Below are positions 21,873 through 29,577 of a stretch of 30,986 nt of DNA, piece by piece. The position numbers were made by a program, and so were the translations under genes. The notes beneath the pieces are model-generated. The model did no database searches. It was given only the letters and a program-made list of their open reading frames with translations, and was not told the DNA's origin. The stretch's first letter is position 1. Each line of letters starts with the position of its first letter. Origin of the DNA: JAVJSU01 sp040219275 (GTDB lineage Bacteria > Chloroflexota > Anaerolineae > Aggregatilineales > Phototrophicaceae); assembly GCA_040219275.1 (NCBI GenBank), contig JAVJSU010000064.1, forward strand, positions 1-30,986, written 5' to 3'.

Positions 21873-24431
21873 TTAAGGCTGATCGTCTTCGGTTTGATCT
21901 GTGTCGTGATCTATTTCGATTATAACCCGATTACTGGTTGTGCGCGGTGGTTTGACCATCAAGGTTTTGGTAACGGGCGATTCAGCCACAGCAGAGGGGT
22001 CTTCGACGAGTTGATAGTCTGCATCGGCGTTCAGTAAAACTTCATGACCGGACGGGAATGTGATGGTTGTGTTTTCTGTGGAGCGCGTCACGGTGACTCC
22101 GGTGCGGTGAATGGTGATGGGCGATTCCCAGTGGAACGCGCCACCCGTCCAGACTTTACCCGTAGAGACGATATTTACACCGATGACGCGCGCGAACAGA
22201 TGGAGCGGGATTGTGCCTGTCAGATAACCGGATTCACCCAAGCCCTGTGGTAACGCGCTGTGATAGAACTCACTGAAGTGATGGTTTTCATTGAGGACGC
22301 TCACCTGTGCTCCCATAAACCGCTGGAGCATGGTGGTTGCCACGTCTTGCCGACCATAATTGATTAAGCCGTCGCCGAGTGCGGTCAGCCAATATGCCCA
22401 GACTCCACCGCCTCCGTTGGCGCTGGATGGATCGTAATTGGCATCCTGTGCGGAGACCATCGTCACGCCGTTGGGTTGCCAGAAATGGGTTTCGTCGGTG
22501 AGCAGGGTAACGAGTGTTTCGGCTTTGTCCTGCGGAATGCCTTTTGACCAGATCGGCATGAGGGCGTTGATGTCCAGACGGGAGGTATCGACGGTTTTGA
22601 CGTTCATCTTAAAGACGCGGCTTAACCCATTGCTGGAAATTTTATCGACCTGTGTGTAGGTGTGGATGCTGTTGTAACTGCCGCCTGTGTATCCCCAAAC
22701 GAAGCCTTTCTGAACTTCTACATTTTCGACAATTTTGTTGCCGTGTTTGTCTTTGCCTTCGATGTGTACACTGGCTCTTGGCATTCTACCGGTGCCGCCG
22801 CTGATCTGGACGATCAGGCGGGAGGGAATATCGAGCGAATAGGCGAGGATGTGCTCTTCGTCTGCGTAGCCATCTGTGAGTAGATCGACGGGTGTGGTAA
22901 AGCCATCGGTATCACGATCCCGATAAGTATAGCGCCCCTCTTTCCACATCGAGTCTAGCGCGATGCGTAATTTCTCTACGCGGTCATGTAAGGTAGCCTC
23001 CGCGATGTTGTCGTTGAGCACATGCGCGATGGCGAGTAGGCTCAAGCCTTCTGAAAGCAAATAGGTGGCAAGATCAGGCGTTTCAAGATATTTGATATTG
23101 ACCCCTTGTGCCCAGATCGCGGTGGAGAATGTCGGGAAGAAGCTATAGCCGGTTTGATGTTCGTCCTGCCATTCCGGTATGCCATCGAATTCGACATCGA
23201 CATCGGCTTGAAACCAGCGCCGGAAAAATTTGAGTAAGCCGGAGAAGACCTGACCGAGAAAATCCACATCCCCGCTAATCTGAAAACATTCCCACGTCAG
23301 GCGGGCGAGGAGCGGGGTCATGAGCAATCCACTTTCCTGACCTGATGGACCGGGTCGGAAGTCAATCCAGCCATTATGTTTCTGGACTTCGATGTAATTT
23401 TTCACCAAATCCTGTGCGCGGGCGGTATCAAAGGTGGCGGCGGCGAGGGTGGCGAGATAGGTTGTTTGTGGGATTAGACCATTCCAACCGCGTCCGTAAT
23501 CTAGCCCATCAGCAGAGGGGCTATAGCCTTTGTCTGGATGTCTGGTGGCGACAATATGTGTATAGGGTAGCGGTTTGCGGTTGGTCGTCTGTGTTTTGGT
23601 GGCATCGGCGGGATCGAGAAAGGCTTGCGCGAGTTGATGGTAGGACAGGGCAAGCGCGAGATCAAGTGAGTCGTCGCCCGTGTGAATGTCTGGAATCTGA
23701 TGAGCGGCGTTGATGATGTCCGCGAGCATCGCATCCCAATCGCCATTGAGGGTGTGTTGGGTATAGGTAAGTGAAGTTTGCATGTCGTTCATGCCGGCGT
23801 GTACCCAGCGCAGGGTGATGGATTCTCCGGCGGGAACGGTGATGTCCCTGCCAATTTTGGGACTGACGCGGATGGTATCAAGATCGGCGGTTGCGCCTTC
23901 AAATAATAAGACGGGTTCTAATCCGGTCAGCATCCCCATTGAAAGCGCGTAGGTTGTGTCGCTCAGGCTGAGAATGGCGAGGCGTTTTTCCTGTTTATTG
24001 ACGAGCACCTGCGCCAGAAGGTCAACATGTAGAGAGGCGAGAGAATCGCCAGAATTTGTAAGTGTGAACTGACCGCAGATGACCTGTGAATCAATCACGC
24101 GATACTCTGCGGTGAGTTGGAGTGTTTGCGTAATGTTGCCCTCGACCTGTGCATAGCCGGGAGCGAAAGCAGTGAGGGTGGGGGCGGTGGCGTAGGAACT
24201 GGTCTCATAAATGGATTGACCGTCCATGATCCACATCGGGATGATGGTCGCCAGCCCAACGCGTCCACCATAGCGGGTTTGCAGGAGCAGGGCGGGTGAA
24301 TCCGGCGCGGATGGCGTGAGTTCCCAGACCTGATCGTTCAGATAGGACGTTCGGCTCAGGCGTGCGTCAGCGGCTAAATAGAGTGAAAAGCGTGTGTTGG
24401 GTTCGAGTTGCCACCGTCGCAAATTGTCCAT
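21873..24431 (-). CDS. (alpha/alpha)6-barrel glycosidase-like protein
   Basis: 852 residues, cytoplasmic (no signal peptide). An N-terminal beta-sandwich (about 1-245) precedes a six-hairpin helical barrel (about 260-535 and 625-790) and a short C-terminal beta part (about 740-830). Barrel features include W-N-G-L-I-P-Q-T-T-Y-L-A-T-L-A, P-E-W-Q-D-E-H-Q-T-G near 415, and N-G-G-G-G-V-W-A-Y-W-L near 672. These recall GH15/GH37/GH63/debranching-type enzymes. The likely acid residues are in P-E-W-Q-D-E and S-E-F-Y-H, but I cannot assign them firmly. A beta-rich insertion of about 90 residues (535-625) interrupts the barrel. ATG at 24431 has a perfect AGGAGG 8 bases upstream. The gene lies between the lipoprotein and the kinase. 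Confidence 0.75.
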   Translation of the reverse strand: MDNLRRWQLEPNTRFSLYLAADARLSRTSYLNDQVWELTPSAPDSPALLLQTRYGGRVGLATIIPMWIMDGQSIYETSSYATAPTLTAFAPGYAQVEGNITQTLQLTAEYRVIDSQVICGQFTLTNSGDSLASLHVDLLAQVLVNKQEKRLAILSLSDTTYALSMGMLTGLEPVLLFEGATADLDTIRVSPKIGRDITVPAGESITLRWVHAGMNDMQTSLTYTQHTLNGDWDAMLADIINAAHQIPDIHTGDDSLDLALALSYHQLAQAFLDPADATKTQTTNRKPLPYTHIVATRHPDKGYSPSADGLDYGRGWNGLIPQTTYLATLAAATFDTARAQDLVKNYIEVQKHNGWIDFRPGPSGQESGLLMTPLLARLTWECFQISGDVDFLGQVFSGLLKFFRRWFQADVDVEFDGIPEWQDEHQTGYSFFPTFSTAIWAQGVNIKYLETPDLATYLLSEGLSLLAIAHVLNDNIAEATLHDRVEKLRIALDSMWKEGRYTYRDRDTDGFTTPVDLLTDGYADEEHILAYSLDIPSRLIVQISGGTGRMPRASVHIEGKDKHGNKIVENVEVQKGFVWGYTGGSYNSIHTYTQVDKISSNGLSRVFKMNVKTVDTSRLDINALMPIWSKGIPQDKAETLVTLLTDETHFWQPNGVTMVSAQDANYDPSSANGGGGVWAYWLTALGDGLINYGRQDVATTMLQRFMGAQVSVLNENHHFSEFYHSALPQGLGESGYLTGTIPLHLFARVIGVNIVSTGKVWTGGAFHWESPITIHRTGVTVTRSTENTTITFPSGHEVLLNADADYQLVEDPSAVAESPVTKTLMVKPPRTTSNRVIIEIDHDTDQTEDDQP

Positions 24432-24455
24432 CCTGAATTGCCTCCTATTTGGCGA

Positions 24456-25193
24456 TTATTCTCCCTCTTCAGGCTCTAGCCGCCAGGTGTTGTCTGCCTC
24501 GTTAAAGACATACGTGCCACCGTACCAGCTATCGATCGTATGATAGCCCGGTCCTTGCACGTAGACATTGTTGCTATTGACCTCGCCACCATAAACATAG
24601 GTGTAGGTGGTCACATGCCCAACTTCTGGTTCTAGCGCCCAACCCACAGCGTCACCGACCTGTGTGTTTTCTCTCCATAGTTTACCAAAACCGCGCTCAG
24701 GTTGGTAAAGCCCTTCCGGCGGTTCGATGTTTGGATCGAATTCGGGTTGTCCTTCTTCCCAATTATCGTCATAAACTGACCATGTGCCACCTGTATTATC
24801 TGCGCCATTTTCTAACACCCAGATTTCATCCGAGGGTTGCAGGTAGAATAAGCGCCCATTTTCAAAGCGTTGTTCTGCCACAATCACCGAGTTGATGATC
24901 GGTCCGGGTAGGGCACTATCGCTGGTCGCCGCTTGTGTGGCGGTGGGTAGCGGTGCGGCTTCGGTAGCGGTTGATGATACGGCAATCTCTGTATCGGGCG
25001 TTTCGGTGGTTTCTACACTTTGAGCACCTAAGTCACCTTCCGGCGTGGGGGTAACCATGACCACGACAGTCACTTCTCGTGTGACTTCCAGCAAATATTG
25101 CGTGGGGGGCGGTCCCTGACAGGCGGCTAGCATGAGAATGGCGATGAGTGAACCTGCAACTGTGAGCAGGATTTTGGTCGTTTTGAACAGCAT
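24456..25193 (-). CDS. Secreted lipoprotein with Thr/Pro-rich linker
   Basis: 245 residues. The signal peptide ends in the lipobox L-A-A-C (Cys 25). It is followed by T-R-E-V-T-V-V-V-M-V-T-P-T-P, an N-terminal pattern common in Chloroflexota lipoproteins, then a Thr/Ala/Glu-rich linker to about 95. The C-terminal domain (about 100-240) is rich in W, Y and G: I-W-V-L-E-N-G, W-S-V-Y-D-D-N-W-E-E-G-Q-P-E, and Y-V-Y-G-G. Its fold is unknown. It is likely a surface-anchored binding or structural protein. Start ATG at 25193 with AGGAGA upstream. It is the first gene of a probable three-gene unit with the glycosidase-like protein and histidine kinase. Confidence 0.8.
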   Translation of the reverse strand: MLFKTTKILLTVAGSLIAILMLAACQGPPPTQYLLEVTREVTVVVMVTPTPEGDLGAQSVETTETPDTEIAVSSTATEAAPLPTATQAATSDSALPGPIINSVIVAEQRFENGRLFYLQPSDEIWVLENGADNTGGTWSVYDDNWEEGQPEFDPNIEPPEGLYQPERGFGKLWRENTQVGDAVGWALEPEVGHVTTYTYVYGGEVNSNNVYVQGPGYHTIDSWYGGTYVFNEADNTWRLEPEEGE

Positions 25194-25249
25194 AAATTTC
25201 TCCTAAATAACGGCATCCCAGTGCATGAATCAGGAGCCGTAACGGAATG

Positions 25250-25277
25250 ATTGTAGCAGATGCTTTGCCTTATTCAA
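25250..25277 (-). promoter_or_regulatory. Promoter of the lipoprotein-glycosidase-kinase unit
   Basis: On the minus strand TTGAAT (25272-25277), a 16-base spacer ending in TGC, and TACAAT (25250-25255) make an extended -10 promoter. The leader to the ATG would be about 50 bases. Confidence 0.5.
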
Positions 25278-25336
25278 GGGATGCGTAGGGGAGGCGTAGA
25301 CTTAGATATTTTTTAGCAAAACCGGCATTTATTGAC

Positions 25337-25342
25337 TACAAT
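25337..25342 (+). promoter_or_regulatory. Possible -10 box of the C2-like gene
   Basis: TACAAT at 25337-25342 with TTAGCA 18 bases upstream (25313-25318). The leader would be about 30 bases. Confidence 0.35.
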
Positions 25343-25378
25343 ACGGGGCATAAACCCAATTTATACAAGGAATAACTT

Positions 25379-25810
25379 ATGGGAAAGTATACACTTCGCT
25401 TGCTTTCACTCCGATGCGAACAATCTCAGGAGGCTGACGGGGATGAAATTTACCTCAACTTAAATGGTGATACGATCTTTTCGTGGGAGAAGATTGAGCG
25501 TAAGTTTTATCATAAGATAAAATCGGATAAGCACATTACGGCGTTTGATTTTCGGTCGTGCAAATTTACGACGATGCAGGGTGATGTGCCGACGGCGGCA
25601 TATACACCGGATGATTTTATCTTTAAGGATATGGATGCGCCGATTGTGTTTGATCTGTGGGAATCCGATAGAGATGAGATGTTTCGTGGGGACGACGATC
25701 ATCTTGGGCAGTTGGCGATTTCTGAGGAGTCTATCGAAGCGGGCGAACAATTATATATTTTCCCGTTAGATGATGTGGAATATGAGTTCCGTTATATCGT
25801 GACAGAATAG
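25379..25810 (+). CDS. Small C2-like beta-sandwich protein
   Basis: 143 acidic residues from the ATG at 25379, with AAGGA upstream. The start Y-T-L-R-L-L-S-L-R-C followed by G-D-E-I-Y-L-N-L-N-G looks like paired beta strands. The C-terminal part reads V-F-D-L-W-E-S-D-R-D-E (104-114), then D-D-D-H-L-G-Q-L-A-I (120-129). This D-x-D ... D-D-x-x-G pattern is what calcium-binding C2 domains show in their loops. No signal peptide or membrane segment is seen. The C2 assignment is pattern-based and tentative. The gene lies alone between a divergent unit and a terminator-like hairpin. Confidence 0.55.
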   Translation: MGKYTLRLLSLRCEQSQEADGDEIYLNLNGDTIFSWEKIERKFYHKIKSDKHITAFDFRSCKFTTMQGDVPTAAYTPDDFIFKDMDAPIVFDLWESDRDEMFRGDDDHLGQLAISEESIEAGEQLYIFPLDDVEYEFRYIVTE

Positions 25811-25837
25811 GGTTTTAGGACATTCGTGTATTCCGGG

Positions 25838-25873
25838 AAGACGTTCGTGATATGATGAGCGTCTTTCTTTTTT
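25838..25873 (+). terminator. Intrinsic terminator after the C2-like gene
   Basis: AAGACG (25838-25843) pairs with CGTCTT (25860-25865), with two further pairs inside, and is followed by a T-rich run (TTTCTTTTTT) to 25873. The loop is somewhat long. It sits just before the DUF971 gene. Confidence 0.55.
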
Positions 25874-25894
25874 GTCGTTATGAGGGTGGAAAGC

Positions 25895-26224
25895 ATGGCA
25901 GAGAAAATTGTGCCGAAGGGCATTACGTTAAACAAAACGGAAGGGTATCTGGAAATTATCTGGACGGATAATAAGACCTGCCGTTATCCATTGGGGAATT
26001 TGCGGGAGGCTTGCCCGTGTGTGGAATGCCGGGGCGGGCATCAGTATATGGGATCGAAATTTGACCCGGATGATATTTTGAAGCTCACACCGGCACGTTC
26101 GTATAAAATAGACGATTTACAGATGGTTGGGAGTTATGCCATTCAACCTGTGTGGGATGATGGGCATTCGACGGGGATTTATTCGTGGGAGTATTTACAC
26201 AAGTTGTGCCCTGAATCTGATTAA
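25895..26224 (+). CDS. DUF971 (GBBH-like N-terminal domain) protein
   Basis: 109 residues. The ATG at 25895 has GAGGGTGGA just upstream and is preferred to the ATG at 25880, which would overlap that site. The fold signature is I-T-L-N-K-T-E-G-Y-L-E-I-I-W-T-D, then Y-P-L-G-N-L-R-E-A-C-P-C-V-E-C-R-G-G-H, then the C-terminal Y-A-I-Q-P-V-W-D-D-G-H-S-T-G-I-Y-S-W-E-Y-L. These are the hallmarks of DUF971 proteins. The cysteines (C-P-C-x-x-C and a nearby H) can bind a metal. The domain occurs alone or fused to Mrp-type Fe-S carriers and gamma-butyrobetaine hydroxylase. A role in Fe-S handling is suspected for the family. Confidence 0.9.
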   Translation: MAEKIVPKGITLNKTEGYLEIIWTDNKTCRYPLGNLREACPCVECRGGHQYMGSKFDPDDILKLTPARSYKIDDLQMVGSYAIQPVWDDGHSTGIYSWEYLHKLCPESD

Positions 26225-26261
26225 TGGCTGGTTCAGATCACGAATTTGTCCATGTATGGAT

Positions 26262-26276
26262 ATGAAACCGCTTGCA
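26262..26276. promoter_or_regulatory. LacI/CcpA-type operator match upstream of the mal operon
   Basis: The 15 bases ATGAAACCGCTTGCA fit every fixed position of the catabolite-responsive consensus WTGNAANCGNWNNCW, with the central CG typical of LacI-family sites. It lies about 90 bases before the likely -10 box. The regulator gene is not in the window. Confidence 0.5.
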
Positions 26277-26354
26277 ACCAGAAATTTTGTGCAATTAGCC
26301 TAATAAGATTGTGCACTTTTGGAAAGTAATTGTTTGCGAGTAGAAAATTTCCGA

Positions 26355-26360
26355 TATAAT
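26355..26360 (+). promoter_or_regulatory. -10 box of the mal operon
   Basis: A perfect TATAAT at 26355-26360. The -35 region is weak: TTGTTT (26330-26335) at 19 bases is the best candidate, which suggests need for an activator. Transcription would start near 26367, leaving a leader of about 60 bases. Confidence 0.55.
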
Positions 26361-26366
26361 TGGTAC

Positions 26367-26386
26367 TTGCCAAAACCTATTGGCAA
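26367..26386. promoter_or_regulatory. Inverted repeat at the mal operon start point
   Basis: TTGCCAA (26367-26373) and TTGGCAA (26380-26386) are perfect inverted copies separated by 6 bases, starting 7 bases after the TATAAT. It covers the expected +1, a classical repressor position. As RNA it could form a weak hairpin with a 6-base loop. Confidence 0.6.
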
Positions 26387-26429
26387 TTTCCGTGCGTTTT
26401 ACACAAAATGTTTTGAAAGGGTAATTTTA

Positions 26430-27956
26430 ATGAAACGTAGAGTACTGTTATTTTCGCTATTGTTAGCACTTTCGCTGGTCATGGCTATGGCTCCGGTCGC
26501 GGCACAAGATGGCGATACATTGCTCATCTGGGCTGATGGCGAACGTGCACCGATCCTCACCGAAATTGGTGCGGCATTCACTGAAGAATTCGGCGTTGCT
26601 GTTGAAGTTCAGGAAATGGGCTTGGGCGATGCGCGTGATCAGTTGCTGGTCGCTGGTCCGGTTGGTGAAGGTCCCGATATTCTCATCATCCCGCATGACA
26701 GCATTGGTTTGCTGGTTGCCAATGGCGCGATTGTGCCGGTTGACCTGACCGGTATGGAAGAAGACTTCCTGCCTGCCGCGCTCAACCTCTTCACCTATGC
26801 GGATGAGCTTTGGGGTCTGCCGTATGCGATGGAAAATGTTGCCTTGATCCGCAATACTGACCTCGTACCGGATGCACCCGCAACATGGCAAGAAGTTCGT
26901 ACCATCTCCGAAGAATTGCAAGCCTCCGGTGATGCACAGTATGGTTTCCTGCTTCAGACGGGTGACACTTATCACAACTTCCCGGTGATCTCCGCTTTTG
27001 GTGGGTATATCTTCGGTCAGAATGACGATGGTACCTTCAACACCGCGGACATCGGCTTGAACAGCGAAGGTGGTCTGGCGGCGGCTGAATGGATTTCTGG
27101 CATGTATAATGACGGCTTGATGGTTCCGAACGTGGACAACGACGTGATCTTCTCCCTCTTCGAGAGTGGCGATCTGGCGATGTTCATGACCGGTCCTTGG
27201 TTCTCCCAACGTACTGCAGATTCCGGTCAACCGTATGCAATCGGTGCAATTCCGGGTGCTGACGGTGGTATGGAAAATGGTTCACCGTTCGCCGGTGGTC
27301 AGGGCTTTGTCATCAGCGCATTCAGTGACAATCAATTGCTGGCGGAAACCTTCTTGCTGGATTATCTGGCGACTGCTGACGTGATGGCAGAATTGACCAG
27401 CGCCGGCGATTCTGGCATCTATGCTCGCTTCCCCGCATTCGCTGGTATTGATACCTCCAGCGATCCGAACATCGAAGGCTTCCTCGCGGCTGGTGAAAAC
27501 TCCATCCCGATGCCTGCGATCCCGGAAATGGGTTCTGTGTGGGCGGCGGCAGGTAACGCGTTGACCCTCATCAGCACGGGTGACGATGCTGTTGTTTCCA
27601 TGAATGACGCGGTTGTACAGATTAATGATGCGATTGCGCTTTCCATGTCTGAAGAAGCAGTGATCGGCGTGCCCGGTAGCTATCAGGCGGCGGTTGGTTG
27701 CCCCGGTGACTGGGATCCGGCATGTGCGAACACACTCATGTCTGACAACGGTGATGGCACCTACGGCTTAACCGTAACCATTCCGGCAGGTGAGTATGAA
27801 TACAAAGTTGCGCTGGATGGTGGTTGGGATGTCAACTACGGTGTAGATGGCGTTGCTGGTGGTGACAATATCGTTCTGGTTTTGAGTGAAGAAACAGAAG
27901 TTACCTTCACCTATGATACTGAAACCAACATTATCACCGATAGTGTAAACGGTTAA
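26430..27956 (+). CDS. malE: Maltose/maltodextrin-type ABC substrate-binding protein with C-terminal X25-like domain
   Basis: 508 residues from the ATG at 26430, with GAAAGGG about 8 bases upstream. A signal peptide ends at P-V-A-A-Q (about 25), and no lipobox cysteine follows. Residues about 28-405 are a family 1 sugar-binding protein: G-D-T-L-L-I-W-A-D-G-E-R-A-P-I, G-P-D-I-L-I-I-P-H-D, and F-M-T-G-P-W-F. After about residue 410 a distinct domain begins, V-P-G-S-Y-Q-A-A-V-G-C-P-G-D-W-D-P-A-C, then L-T-V-T-I-P-A-G-E-Y-E-Y-K-V-A-L and N-Y-G-V-D-G-V-A-G-G-D-N-I. This matches the X25 module of pullulanases and amylases. The gene leads the operon with MalF and MalG, which supports a maltodextrin or alpha-glucan ligand. 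Confidence 0.88.
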   Translation: MKRRVLLFSLLLALSLVMAMAPVAAQDGDTLLIWADGERAPILTEIGAAFTEEFGVAVEVQEMGLGDARDQLLVAGPVGEGPDILIIPHDSIGLLVANGAIVPVDLTGMEEDFLPAALNLFTYADELWGLPYAMENVALIRNTDLVPDAPATWQEVRTISEELQASGDAQYGFLLQTGDTYHNFPVISAFGGYIFGQNDDGTFNTADIGLNSEGGLAAAEWISGMYNDGLMVPNVDNDVIFSLFESGDLAMFMTGPWFSQRTADSGQPYAIGAIPGADGGMENGSPFAGGQGFVISAFSDNQLLAETFLLDYLATADVMAELTSAGDSGIYARFPAFAGIDTSSDPNIEGFLAAGENSIPMPAIPEMGSVWAAAGNALTLISTGDDAVVSMNDAVVQINDAIALSMSEEAVIGVPGSYQAAVGCPGDWDPACANTLMSDNGDGTYGLTVTIPAGEYEYKVALDGGWDVNYGVDGVAGGDNIVLVLSEETEVTFTYDTETNIITDSVNG

Positions 27957-27960
27957 TTTT

Positions 27961-29577
27961 ATGAGTGCCGCAAGTACTCAGGTCAAGCCCTCCCAAACGC
28001 GGGGGGGCTTGAACCCTACATTAGATGGAAATATATATACAATCGGCATAAAACTAGTTGTTTTGATGCTCCTCAATGCCTTCTTGCTGATTTTATCTTA
28101 TACGTTCTTCTATGATGGCAATGTCGGCTTAGGGATAGTCTTTTTACTAATTACTATTTTGATTGACGCGGTGATCTTCGTTCCGGCGTTATCCGCTATT
28201 CGGTGGATGGCTCCCGGTCTGGCGCTGATTATCTTCCTCGTGTTGTATCCGATTGTGTACACGGTTTCCACAGCCTTTACCAATTATGGCGATGGTCACC
28301 TGTTCACGAAGGATCAGGCGATCAGGCTGATTGATGACCGCCAATATGTACCTGATGATGCAATCACTTATAACTGGGAAGCCTATCAGAATGAGAGTGG
28401 TGATTACGGGTTGTGGTTGACCCGTGAAACTGATGACGGGCTTGAAGCGGTGTTTGCCCGCGTGGGGCAGGAAATTGAGATTGTTGATAATCCCCCCGAA
28501 GAAGTTCCCGCGGATTATGATGGCTTCGTCCAATTAGACCGTGCCGGACGCACACAGGCGTTGACGGCATTAAGCAACACGGTTTTTGGCGAAGGTGAAG
28601 ACACAGCACAGATTCTTAATCGTCGTGAGGTGGCGCGTCCATTAGCACAACGTTATGTTTATGACGATAGTGCAGATACGTTCACAGATCAATCGGTTGG
28701 GACGGTGTATGTCGCGGATAATGAAACGGGAGCGTTTGTCGCGCAAAATAACGCAAATGACCAACTCACACCCGGTTATCGCGTTAATATCGGTTTGGAT
28801 AATTTTACGCGGTTGATTAATGATCGCGGTTTGAGTGGTCCGCTGGTCGATATTTTCGTGTGGACGGTGTTGTTCGCGTTGTTGTCGGTGTTTACAACTT
28901 TTGCGGCAGGTTTGTTTATGGCGATGGTCATGAATGATCCGGGCGTACCGTTCCGTAAAATTCTCCGTTCGTTACTGATTATTCCGTATGCGATTCCGGG
29001 CGTGATCGGTATTCTGGTGTGGCGCGGTATGCTGAATCAGAATCTTGGTATTATCACCAATGCGATAGCGGATAGCTTTATCAACACGCGCATCCCGTGG
29101 TTTACTGATCCTGTCTGGGCGAAAATCGCTATTATTCTAGTCAATCTGTGGCTGGGTTATCCGTACATGATGCTGATTTGCTCCGGTGCGCTGTCTGCTA
29201 TTCCGTCTGATATTTATGAGGCGGCGGCGGTGGATGGTGCAACGCCAACACAACGTTTCTGGCGAATCACGTTACCTTTGTTGTTAGTGACGGTAGGTCC
29301 ATTGCTGGTGGCATCGTTTGCGTTTAACTTCAACAATTATTTGATGATTGAATTGTTGACACGGGGTGATCCGCCGATTGCGGGGTCGCCGGTTCCGGCA
29401 GGGTATACGGACATCCTCATCAGTTACACCTATGGTCTGGCGTTCGGGTCTGATCGTGGGGCGGACTATGGGTATGCCTCCGCCATTACCATCATTATCT
29501 TTGGCATTGTCGCGGGAATTACTCTGCTCCAATATCGGTTCACCAAAGCATGGGAGGAGACGGGCGAAAATGTCTAG
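27961..29577 (+). CDS. malF: Maltose-type ABC transporter permease with large extracytoplasmic loop
   Basis: 538 residues. ATG at 27961 lies 4 bases after the malE stop, with only a weak binding site, so translation is probably coupled. Three membrane segments at the N-terminus (to about residue 105) are followed by a long soluble loop (about 105-280, with D-D-R-Q-Y-V-P-D-D and G-L-W-L-T-R-E-T-D-D). That layout corresponds to the P2 loop of Escherichia coli MalF. The core of about five segments follows, with the EAA motif E-A-A-A-V-D-G-A-T-x-x-x-x-F-W-R-I-T-L-P that docks the ATPase. The P2-like loop marks it as MalF type rather than a generic sugar permease. It overlaps malG by 8 bases. Confidence 0.92.
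   Translation: MSAASTQVKPSQTRGGLNPTLDGNIYTIGIKLVVLMLLNAFLLILSYTFFYDGNVGLGIVFLLITILIDAVIFVPALSAIRWMAPGLALIIFLVLYPIVYTVSTAFTNYGDGHLFTKDQAIRLIDDRQYVPDDAITYNWEAYQNESGDYGLWLTRETDDGLEAVFARVGQEIEIVDNPPEEVPADYDGFVQLDRAGRTQALTALSNTVFGEGEDTAQILNRREVARPLAQRYVYDDSADTFTDQSVGTVYVADNETGAFVAQNNANDQLTPGYRVNIGLDNFTRLINDRGLSGPLVDIFVWTVLFALLSVFTTFAAGLFMAMVMNDPGVPFRKILRSLLIIPYAIPGVIGILVWRGMLNQNLGIITNAIADSFINTRIPWFTDPVWAKIAIILVNLWLGYPYMMLICSGALSAIPSDIYEAAAVDGATPTQRFWRITLPLLLVTVGPLLVASFAFNFNNYLMIELLTRGDPPIAGSPVPAGYTDILISYTYGLAFGSDRGADYGYASAITIIIFGIVAGITLLQYRFTKAWEETGENV

Noticed and set aside
26463..27230. Long reading frame (255 codons) on the minus strand inside malE
   Set aside because: It is a mirror of the codon pattern of malE, has no ribosome binding site and no family features.
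29366..29569. Upstream extension of the malG frame inside malF
   Set aside because: The Arg/Ser-rich translation is not MalG-like, and the ATG at 29570 has a strong AGGAG.
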